Position numbers and translations under genes: made by a program. A stretch of 64,000 nt of DNA from Hygrophila difformis (Eukaryota; Streptophyta; Magnoliopsida; Lamiales; Acanthaceae), in NCBI GenBank assembly GCA_030278955.1, contig JAOANR010000011.1, positions 48,409,417 to 48,473,416 of the forward strand, read 5' to 3'. The notes below the pieces were generated by a model. That model saw nothing but the letters and a program-made list of their open reading frames with translations, was not told the origin of the DNA and did no database searches. The stretch's first letter is position 1. Each line of letters begins with the position of its first letter. Positions 1 through 9,543 of this stretch are shown here, piece by piece.

Positions 1-2
1 TA

Positions 3-377
3 GATAGAGTTCATAATGTCTTCCATGTCTCGCAACTAAAGAAGTATGTGCCGGACCCGACACATGTACTTCAACCGGAGATAATTGAGCTCGATGAAGA
101 TTTGACTTGCGAAGAAGTCCCAGTGCGTATTCTCGATACTAAGGAACGAGTAACGAGGAACAAAACCGTCAAAATGATCAAGGTTCTTTGGTCAAACCAC
201 GAAAGTGAGACGGCAACGTGGGAAGTAGAATCCGACATGCGAGAACGCTACCCGACATTGTTCGAAACCGATACCGACACAGTTATGGGACATAACTGCA
301 ATCTTAAGGGGGAGAGGATGTCATACCACCTATTTTTCGTACACTTTTGTAAACTTTTGAACTACGTTATGGCTTGA
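3..377 (+). CDS. Ty3/gypsy polyprotein, C-terminal end (integrase tail with chromodomain-like segment), partial
   Basis: The frame is already open at base 3, so the 5' part lies outside the window. The visible part starts with FHVSQLKKYVPDP, the conserved segment after the integrase core of Ty3/gypsy elements. It continues into a chromodomain-like stretch with VKVLW-type and ATWEVE motifs and ends with the MRERYPTLF signature typical of plant chromovirus-like polyproteins. In such elements this tail contacts chromatin and helps choose the insertion site. The stop lies about 140 bases before the 3' LTR, normal for the end of pol. A methionine at base 48 is internal and not a real start. Sequence and the long LTR suggest the Tekay/Del group, but the clade assignment is inference. 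Function as a retroelement polyprotein end is well supported. Confidence 0.85.
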   Translation, partial: DRVHNVFHVSQLKKYVPDPTHVLQPEIIELDEDLTCEEVPVRILDTKERVTRNKTVKMIKVLWSNHESETATWEVESDMRERYPTLFETDTDTVMGHNCNLKGERMSYHLFFVHFCKLLNYVMA

Positions 378-503
378 TCCCTTCACCGGGTACGTAGGCA
401 GCTTAGAAGTTTTAATTCTAAGTTCAGCCACAACATAGTAAAACAAACACAAGACCTTAGCACAAGAAAATCCGAAACACAACTTCGAGGACGAAGTTGA
501 TTC

Positions 504-518
504 TTAAGGAGGGTAGAC
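504..518 (+). other. Polypurine tract of the Ty3/gypsy element
   Basis: A purine-rich run (TTAAGGAGGGTAGAC) ends exactly where the LTR begins with TG. It is the expected plus-strand primer site for reverse transcription, immediately upstream of the 3' LTR. Confidence 0.7.
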
Positions 519-3086
519 TGTAATACCCGAGTATTTTCCATCATAAAATAAAACAATAATTAAAATAAATAAATAAGAAATAAAATAAATAACATAAATA
601 AATAAATGAATCCAGCAAAAAAAGAAATAAATAAAGATAAGGAAATGAGAAATGAGATTTAATTTAAAAAGGAAATTAATTAAATAAAAGGATGGATTAA
701 AGGTAAATAAATTATACAACGAAACCCGACTAATGAACTCGAGAATTCGAGTCCAAACATCCAATTAGACCCGAGTAAAAATTTAGAGAGAAAGTTGAAA
801 CCCGAAGATACCCCGGAAATCGGAATTCGGGAGCATAGAGGGATAGAAACCCGAAAGAGAGGCGGAAAAGCACGACGGATCGCACGACCCGCCCGGACCG
901 AAGTCCAGGCGAAGTCGGCGCGGTGGCCGCGCGGTCCAACAAGGGAGGGCGCGCCACGACCGCGCCACACGACAGATCCACCCGTTGCGTGAATCTCTCG
1001 CCCGAACGCGGATTTTTCGACTTTCGGTTGAACGTATCTCGACCCCAGACCCTTAGGTCAGATGTTGGACGCCCTAGGACCTAGAAATCTATAAATAAGA
1101 CCTCATAGGAGCTCCGAATACTTTTACGAAACCCTACAACTTTCTACACATTCGAAACCCTAAATCCGGAGTCGTCGGAGGCACGAAACCAAGACGAACG
1201 CTGTTGGACGAAAATTCTAAGATCTCCATAGTCGTGGTAAGTCTCGATCCAATCCTTGTTCAATAAACGATTCGAAAACGAATCCTAATCTTCTTCTTTT
1301 CTCTTCTACACCTCGTATTGGATCTAGATCGTAGAACCCGACGAACGGAGAGGAGAAACGGTGGATTGGAAGCCACGCCTTCGAATAGACGCTCCCGGAC
1401 GTTCATAAACTCTGTAAGTTAACTCTTACATGGTTTTGGGATGAATTAAAACATTCAAAACTAAAAGATTTACAAGAAATCGAAAATCTGTCAATTTATA
1501 CTTTCTACCGACGCTACAGATTTGATGAATTTTTCCGAACCTTAAAACGACTTCAAACAGAAAAACTTAAAACACGAAAAACGTTCCTAAGGCTTAGATC
1601 TGTCTACTGTAAATTTTTGAGAAATTTTAGAGACGATTTGATATGTGAAAACCCACCGAAACCGAACTGCTTGAATCTTAGGAATGATCTTGTTCACGTT
1701 TTTGACATAGGATCTAGACTGTTTTAGATCTTTGGCCGAACATGAAAGTTGTAGATAAATGTCTTAAGATGATCTCTGTAAAATTTCATCAAATTTGGAG
1801 TTGAATTGCTATGGTAGAATTCGAAATCTTTAAACTGTGATACATTAAACTCGGACAGAATTATTCTTCTGCAAAAATTGGTGATTTTGACCTATTTAGG
1901 TATCTCGGATTGAAAAAGTTAAAACACAAAAGTTGTAGATCTCGACGTTTCTGAGTTAGACGTGAAATTTTGGAATTTTTGGAATTAAATCTGAGTTTAG
2001 ACGAATTTTAGAGTAAACTGTGGTTTACCGGAAACGAAATCTTGAAATCTTGTTGAAACATGGAATTAACCTTTAGGGTTGAAACAAGTTGAGATATTAT
2101 TTTTAAATAAATACAATTGAAGTCAGATTTTTAAAAATTAAATCCCCTTACAAACTTGATAAATTAAAATTAGGGGTGAGTGCTCTGCAGGGTGCCTTCT
2201 AACTGCTTCACTTCGTGCCGTAATGGACAATGGTGACCCCGCGCGCTAAACTTGAAATGTGATATTGCCAAAACGGCGAAATATAGAGCCTACACTCTCG
2301 TGAATATCCGTATGGGTTTCCCGAGGCTCCGGAGTGGTACTGGGTATGGCTGATACGGTTGCGGCCGCCGGGCTACCGGCTAAACTTGTTGACATCGCGA
2401 TACTATCGTGAAACTTTGAGATACCAAATCGGGGATGTAATGGGGATTTTAAGTTAAATTAAATTAGATTAAATTATGTTGTTGTCCAATTAAATTATTT
2501 AAATGCTTTATTTAAATTATGGCTTTTATCTTAAACCATACGATATGTGTTATTAAATAGAGCCCTGAGATAGATTATGCTATTGGATTATTGATTAGAT
2601 TAAATTAAATATTATGTTATTAAATATTAAATATTAAATATTAGTTTTAAACCCTACGATCATGCATGTGTTAACTTACTCAGCAAGTTTGCTGACCAAA
2701 ACCGTTTTTATTCCTTTTCTTACAGAATATGTGGAATGAGCATGTGTGAGCACGATTCATGCATGTGATTTTGGGAAACATTATTTTGCTTTTAAATTCG
2801 TACTTTAGACTATATTATGAACGGGTCTGTTTAACCCGTATTTTGGCCATGTCGGCCCTATTTATATTTTCCGCTGCGATACTGTACTAAACCAATTATT
2901 TCCGCTGCGCTATACTATTATTGTTTTCAAATTATATTGTATGGGCTATCTTGAATGATTTAAATATTTTTAAATACTGCAATACATAGCCTTGCATCTC
3001 GTTAGTAAGCTCGGAGAAACCGTGACTTACTAGGGAGATGTGGCGGTGACATCCCGACCTGGGTGACCAAAAACCGAGGTGTTACA
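519..3086 (+). repeat. 3' LTR of the Ty3/gypsy element (about 2.57 kb)
   Basis: The LTR starts TGTAATACCC and ends GGTGTTACA, so its ends form an imperfect inverted repeat with TG...CA termini. A polypurine tract lies just upstream and the pol stop 140 bases before that. A TATA-like CTATAAATA lies near 1090, so transcription probably starts in the 1.1-1.2 kb part. Short ORFs at 680-990 are on both strands with no recognisable domain and are taken as chance. The matching 5' LTR is outside the window, so LTR age cannot be estimated. The five bases after the LTR are TATAT, the expected right-hand target duplication. Confidence 0.85.
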
Positions 3087-3336
3087 TATATATTCTAAAA
3101 ACTATACGATTAGATGATTCCAACAAGATCACACTTGACTATTTTTGTCTTTCTACATCATTACAATAACATTAAGTCAAAGTTAAATAATAAATATGGT
3201 TAAAAGTCAAATGTAACCATTATAAATTAGATGGATGAATTAGTCAAATTTACTCACACCACTTTAACTACAAAATCTCATTACCTAAATTCCCGTGCCC
3301 AAAAGAAAGGGGCCACTTATATTGGGACGGAGGGAG
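3087..3336. mobile_element. Right part of a Stowaway-like MITE split by the Ty3/gypsy element
   Basis: The sequence ends GGGACGGAGGGAG followed by TA, the terminal repeat and target site of the plant Stowaway (Tc1/mariner-type) MITEs. Its internal part (ACTATACGATTAGATGATTCC, AACAAGATC, CAAAGTTAAA) matches the middle of the complete copy at 39910-40170. The left half is missing because the LTR ends at 3086, inside the MITE. The Ty3/gypsy element therefore inserted into an older MITE. Confidence 0.75.
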
Positions 3337-3340
3337 TATA

Positions 3341-3930
3341 TTCTTAATTCCTAAAATCATGTATCCTAAATTCCTCATTTCTAATCCCTACATTATATTT
3401 ACTAAAATCCTAAATCACAGTTCCAAATTCCTAAATTCTTAAATCCTAAAAAATCCTAATCACTAAAACCCTTATTTACTATCCTAACTCGTACGTAATT
3501 TCTAATCCTTAATCCCTACATCCTATCCTATTTCCTAAAATCCTAAGCTTCTTAATTCCTAAATCATCATCCCTAAATTCCTAGAGCCTAAATCCTAAAA
3601 ACCTAGATCTTAAATCCTATTTCCTAAAATCCTAAATCATAGTTCATAATTTCTAAATTCTTAATCCTTAATCCCTAAATTCCAATTCTTAATCCCTAAT
3701 TCCTAAATTCCTAATCCCTAAATCCTAAGAATTTTAATTGTTAAATAAATCTCTAAATTTCTATTTCCTAATTCCTAAAATCCTAGATCCTAATTCTAAT
3801 ACCTAAAATTCCTATCATATTTCCTAAAATCCTAATCACTAAATCCCTAAATCCTATCCTAACCTAAAATCCAAACTCATAATCCTAAAATCTTAAAGAT
3901 CCTAAATTCCTAATCCCTAAATCTTAGGCT
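3341..3930. repeat. Degenerate CCTAAATCC-type array (telomere-like microsatellite)
   Basis: About 590 bases consist of variable short units such as CCTAAATCC, CCTAATCCC, TCCTAAATTC and CCCTAAATC. The units resemble the plant telomere repeat CCCTAAA but vary in length and content. No coding potential is seen. The array ends where similarity to the XPG gene begins (about 3930). It could be a decayed interstitial telomere-like tract or an independent simple repeat. Confidence 0.7.
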
Positions 3931-6365
3931 TTAGATTTTTGTGAATCAGTTTATGTTCTAGGGCTCAATACCTGCTGGTCCAATGATTCCATCTGTTCAT
4001 CCTCTTCTTCCACGCAGAATCCACCATTAGAGAGAGAAAAGAACAGTCACGCAAAGACTCCATTCCAACTTAAATAATAAAAGGTACACCGGAAAGTGTG
4101 CATGTCTGGGTTAAAGAGTGAATTGTGATATACCAACCTCATGCTTCTTGTACTCTTTCAAAATCAAAGCTGGTAATAACAATTCAACAGCTTTCGCTGC
4201 ACCCCATCCAATCTTCTCCCGGCACAATCTAAAAACACACTTTATGAGATCTACTTTTGCATTTCAATAGTTGTATTCTCACATGCATACACAAATAAAT
4301 AATAGTATTAACTTGAAACTAAATTTTAGAGAAGATTCAAATTTGGACATATTGCAAACAGTGTCAGTAACCAACATTTGGGGACTCCATTGTCCTAAAA
4401 TTTTCACAAGGTTGAACACTGATTAGTTTTATATTGACACATTTTTCACTGTCTACCCTTAATTTGTCTCAGTTTACTATTACTTCAAAGTTGCTTTCCT
4501 TAATCAGCATTACCATCTGATTAATCATACAAAGCTAGAGGAATTCAACCAAGTTAACAGTACAAACAATCAACTCTTTTTCTTTTTTCACAACTAGACA
4601 AGCAATATTACTATAGTCAACTCACTTGCGAAGAACATGCAGGCATAGGTGGACGTATGCATAGGCCAGGTGGGGCCCTGGCCCCACCTCAAATTTAAAA
4701 AAAAAAATACTAATATATATATATATATTATTAATTTTATATTTAATTGTTTTAACCAAATTAGGACATCTCTATTTTATTGTTCCAATCTAAAATTATT
4801 ACTTTTATTATTTTAATTTGACATATAAATTATACTTTTATTAAGGTACTTTTGAATCTTGAATATTTTTTTCCTTGAATTTTGATTTATTAAAGTAATA
4901 AATGAATAACCGATTTATTTAAACAACTACGAAATTCTACTTTGTTATCTTGATCATATATAGCTCAATTCTCCAAGTTTGATAAAGGCTATTACTTTGT
5001 TATAATATAACTCGTGACTCATGACTTCCAATCTTATGGTTGGGAGTTCGATTCCCAGCCGGCCCCCTATCCCCCCTACCCCTTTGTAATTTGTGTGGCT
5101 TGAACTCACACATACATTTGCGACACATTAGTGTCTCAATGTTTACCAAAAAAGATGTACAACCCACAATATCAATTAAGTAAATTTCTAATACAAACAA
5201 ATGATGAGAATTAATTTATACTTTTATATTCTACTGTACTATTATTCTTCTTTTGGTTAATCCTTTTTCATATTTTGTACTCTTTTATTAACAATTATAT
5301 ATAATTATTTTGTATACTTAGGTTTTTTTTTTAAACAAAAAAAGAAAAAAAGATTCCAGCCCTACCGACAAAAAATTCCTGGGTCCGCCACTGCATGCAG
5401 GTCCAGTTTTCCCCAAGCAAATGGTTCTGTAGACTTGTCCATTTGTGGTGAAGCATAGGCAGAAATTATACCACCACTTGGAAAATTAGAAGGAATATGC
5501 CAATGTTTGCTCAATTTTCTTGGAAAGGCATTCATGACCTCAATCACATTAACAACACCAATACCACTGTAAAATTGACAAACAAGTTCAGCGCACACCA
5601 CAAACCTTTTATATCACTCAAGGAAAACTACCAAAGTTTTCATTACATAAACTAATCATAAAAATAAAAACAATAAAAAAAGCCAATTTTACTGCGTACC
5701 ACACAAAACGAAATGGATTCTAGTTACCTTATCCCTTCAGTGTAATCACTCCCAAGAATGAGGGTCATGCGGTCCTTCCCAAGTTCATTTTCAATATCCT
5801 AGAAAATAACCCACATATCAAAAACAAAGAAACAGATCTAAAACATATAAACATGACAGAAGAAAATAGTCACTACAATCCTACAAGTGCATTGGAATGC
5901 TCTTAAAAATTATTGAACAATATTAGTTTGCTCATGGTAGCTAAGGTACCAAAAATCACCTTCATTATATATGTTTCTACACATTTGCGATCATCAATGA
6001 TATTTTTAAACACTTATTGCCCCAAACAAAATGCGTCAGAGTCATTGGTGACTACACCATCAACAAGGTTCGACATCTCCATGATATCATATTGAGCTTC
6101 AGCTTCAATAGTTGCAATAATCAAACATTTCAAGCATTTCAAACATTCCATGACTAAAAAATAAAAATCGTGTTGTCAAACATGAGAAAATGAAAATTGA
6201 AATCAAAGTCCATATAAATGGAAAAGGTTGCATAACAATCAACATGGCTCGCAATGGAAGGTGTAATACAATGTATACAGGTTAAAAGAGTGACAAATCA
6301 TTCCAGCAACTGAACAAAAAAAATATCTCTAAAAAATTTCTATGGTATATGTTGTAACACTTTAA
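3930..6365 (-). pseudogene. Partial, decayed copy of the XPG/UVH3 repair-nuclease gene
   Basis: Blocks match the intact gene at 19628-26678 in the same order and orientation. 3930-4022 matches the last-exon region near 19800-19890. 4030-4250 matches 20755-20970 (including exon 13). 4310-4640 matches intronic 21120-21540. 5400-5520 matches exon 12. 5520-5600 matches part of exon 11. 5700-5800 matches exon 10. 5940-6110 matches exon 9, and 6290-6365 matches 22760-22840. Most of exons 14-15 and part of exon 11 are deleted, a hAT-like element (4643-5393) sits inside, and substitutions alter the nuclease I-region. Exons 1-8 are absent. No long ORF survives. It is a tandem partial duplicate lying downstream of the parent gene, with the copia element later inserted between them. 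Confidence 0.85.
4643..5393. mobile_element. hAT-like non-autonomous element (CAGTGGCGGA family)
   Basis: The right end reads, in reverse complement, CAGTGGCGGACCCAGGAATT; the left end (ATAGGTGGACG) is a diverged partner. Both flanks carry CATGCAG (about 4636-4642 and 5394-5400), extendable to 8 bp with one mismatch, as expected of hAT insertions. The flanks rejoin to give an uninterrupted match to the XPG gene, an independent proof of insertion. An internal stretch around 5036-5062 (GGGAGTTCGATTCCCAGCC) resembles a tRNA-type B box, so part of a SINE-like sequence may be embedded. No transposase ORF is visible. Related ends occur at 38737-39184, 39241-39382 and 63572 onward. Confidence 0.7.
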
Positions 6366-8166
6366 GGCATCAAATCATTAAAAATTCCATGTTTTTACTA
6401 ATGAAATCATCTGGTGAGCATGCAGCACATTGTAAATATTTAATAGCTAAACAATCCATATAAAGAATACAATCACATGAGCAATTCTTGATAATATTAT
6501 AATGACATATGAATGTGAACCTCATATAATTCATGAACATTAGAATAAGGAATTCTATACCTAATTTGAACTTTGGAAGGGCTTCAGCCGCCATTCATAA
6601 CAAACTTACAACAAGAACAACCTAAAAAACAGAAATTGCAAGATAAGAGAGCAATCATAACAGTTATTCCGTAACCTTCACCGTTTCATCCTTGTTGGGG
6701 CCATTTCTACCAATATACCACAAGGTGCAGGCTCAAGCCTAAACATCTATGAGCATAAATGAGGGAAGAAAGATGAAGAATGAACATATAGCTCAAATTA
6801 CTAGATTGATAAATGCTAGATTGCATAAATTTCAAAGAAATAAAATTTTGAAAGGGTATAATCAACTATTTTTATTAATGAACATATAGCTCAAATTACA
6901 GTTTTGATTAGTGCTAGATTGCATAACTTTCAAAGAAATAATTATGAAAGGGTATATTCAACTATTGTTATTATAAATCATTCTCCATAGTCAATAAAAG
7001 AGCATAAACTAATCAACTAAGTAATTAAGTAATTTTAATGAATCCAGATAATTTTAAGAGATCATAAGTATTGCAAAAGATGGAAGAAAAGGAAGTTGAT
7101 GATTTGTCAGGAGCCAGAAAATTTGCCACAAAAGTAGAACGGCCAAGCTTGTGTATGCACTAAAGAACATGACATGACAGACACCAACACGCCCCTTGGA
7201 AGACAAAATATTTAGTACGGAGTATGTCAATACAAAATGGGAAATAAATTCACAAAGTGTAAGTACCCATTATTACAACAGGAAACTGTTGAAGAGGTTT
7301 CCTGCACCCAAATTGAAGAATGAAGAGAGCAACAGGCTCATTTGTCTGATCCTCAGCTCCAGATAAATTCCTTTCTGCCGAAAATGAATGCTGTTGTGAT
7401 CACTGCAACCAGAGTCATAAAAGTTTGACCAAATCCGAAGGAAGATAATGAGTTGCATCAATAACTTTTCGAGTGGTGCTGGATTTCCATCTCTTCAGCA
7501 AGGGTTGGTCTTCGGACCTTCCTTCCACAGCAATTCTTCCGTTTCTTGAAAATAATTTGAGTTATGAGCCTTCAAAATCATTTCCAATTACCTATGATTT
7601 CTTGGATTCATATAAACCACCGTCACAACCCCTCCCTCTCTGTTGCCCCAACCCCAAGAACTTCTATTGCCTCGAGTTCTGAGAAGAACTCAAAGGTTTC
7701 TTGGACTCGTATGAAAACCTTCACAGCCCCTCCCTCTTTCATTCTTGCGCAAGAAACTCCAATTACCTCGAGTTCTGAGAAGAAGTCAAACTAATTCAAT
7801 CAAACTAACACGACAATTGGAATAAACATAAAATAAAATCACTTCAGATTACACTCTTCGGAATAAACATAAAATCAACCTGAAACATAACCTTTTCGCC
7901 CAAAAAAACTTCCAAGTTCCGACCCTCTATTCCTGCGACCCTCCTCCATATAATTGTATACTCACAAACGAAGTAAGCACCTTTTCCCCAAACAAATGGA
8001 AGAAAAAGGCTTCCCGCGATTAGGAAAGGGAAGAATTCGAACGGAATTGAAGCAGTGAGAAAGAGAAATGAAAGTTTGGAGAAAGTTTGAAAACGGAACG
8101 TTGGGTTATGACTCATGGAATGAGGGATTAAGCCCTTCTACTGCTCATGGCCAGCTGTAGCCATTT
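6366..8166. other. Intergenic stretch, no gene recognised
   Basis: Similarity to the XPG gene stops near 6365. Short ORFs of 60-90 codons occur on both strands (for example 7844-8116 minus, 7273-7461 minus) but I recognise no domain in them. 6780-6980 holds two similar copies of about 85 bp (ATGAACATATAGCTCAAATTAC...), a small direct repeat. 7480-7790 holds two related copies of a block with CTCGAGTTCTGAGAAGAA (about 7670 and 7770). Confidence 0.4.
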
Positions 8167-8171
8167 GTGTA

Positions 8172-9140
8172 TGTTAGGTCCACAATCTAAGCAAGTGAGG
8201 AACTTTATGCAGTAGTTCACTGTATGTGTTTGAACACCAATAATGAACACACAGATTAAGGTATCAAGTGTAATATAAGCACAGCGGAATAAAATGAACC
8301 ATAAAGTAAATAAACAACACAAAGAGTTGTTGACCCAGTTCGGCCTTCGGCCTACGTCTGGGGATACCAATCCAGGAGGTTATTTCACTATGTGTATCAA
8401 CAATGGCTTACAACCACACACAGAGATGAAATAGCTTGAATGCCTTCACTCCAAACTCCAGGCGGATAGTTGTGATGACCAGCTGCTCTCTCCAGCCCTG
8501 GTATAGGTCTCCCACCTATTTCAACTCCCCAAAGCAAACCCACTTTGAGTTTCCCCTGAAGTAACCTGTGAAGCACCTCTCCTTGTTGAGTGAATAAATG
8601 AGTTGAAGTCCTCTTTCTGGTTTCACCTTAAGCACTCTCCTTGAATGTGTCTCAGCTTCACCAAAGGGAACTGATGAACAATCAGCAAACAGGAGTGCTC
8701 AAGGCTCTGGTCAATCTTTCAGCAAAGGGTGGATTCTGTGAACACAAGGCTGAAGATTGAAGTGGCTTCTCTCTAAGTTGTTCTGAAAGCTTGAAGGAGT
8801 TTCAGAGTGTTTCAAGAATGATAATGTTGAGAAGTGATTTCCAAAGCCTCTGAAAAATCCATTTAAGCAAGCTGCTCTGCACACTTGAACGGTCATATTG
8901 CTAATTTGGGAAAGAGCCGTTGAGGTTAAGTGTAGACTTGTTCAAATCTTCTTTCCTTGATCTGGGAAGGAGTCCTGCAAGTAAATATTAGCATCTCTCC
9001 TCCCAGATTAGGAAATATCCGTTGGGCTGAAGTCAGTCTTCCAAGAATTCTTCAATGCACACCAGTAGACTGCTTCACTAATGTTCACCTATTGTGTTCT
9101 ATCATCGGTTATGAACTCCTATCAAAACCTAGACTCAACA
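8172..9140 (-). repeat. 3' LTR of the copia element (969 bp)
   Basis: On the minus strand it starts TGTTGAGTCTAGG and ends GGACCTAACA. It matches 17669-18639 almost base for base. The inner border abuts a polypurine tract; the outer border abuts the GTGTA target duplication. Confidence 0.95.
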
Positions 9141-9157
9141 ATCTCCCCCTTTTTGAC
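9141..9157 (-). other. Polypurine tract of the copia element
   Basis: The minus strand reads AAAAAGGGGGAGAT directly before the 3' LTR start TGTTGAG. This is the expected plus-strand priming site. Confidence 0.85.
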
Positions 9158-9543
9158 AGGAGGTGAGCCAGTACAAAAAATCCAACCGATGATGAACTAT
9201 TACAATGAAATCAATGAACAAGAGGTAATACATTCCCAACTAAGCCCACAAGCTCTTACAGATAAAACATGATACACAGAGAGCATTAACCAGCATAAGC
9301 ATTACTGAACATAAGCAATCCATAGTTCAGTTCACAATGACCAGCCACAACCAACATAAACAAAGGCAGTTCAAAACAAATATTCATGCAACACAAACCA
9401 TAAACCAAAAACAGTCCATAAAACAGTTCAAGATTTAAAAAGAAAAAGTTTTAGGGTTAGAAAGATATTACCAAATTTCCAGAGAATGACTTCAGCAGCG
9501 ATTGGAATTTCTACTCCCCCTCTGGATCATCCTTGCTGTCAAA

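Noticed and set aside
680..992. Overlapping ORFs of 60-96 codons on both strands inside the gypsy LTR
   Set aside because: They are within a GC-rich part of the LTR, overlap one another and show no domain.
5028..5062. Possible tRNA gene
   Set aside because: Only a B-box-like stretch is present; there is no acceptor stem or A box, and it lies inside a hAT-like element.
6370..6594. Minus ORF of 74 codons next to the XPG pseudogene
   Set aside because: No similarity to XPG exons or to any family I know; composition fits AT-rich spacer.
7844..8116. Minus ORF of 90 codons ending just left of the copia element
   Set aside because: Hydrophobic and Phe-rich, no recognisable domain, no convincing splice partners.
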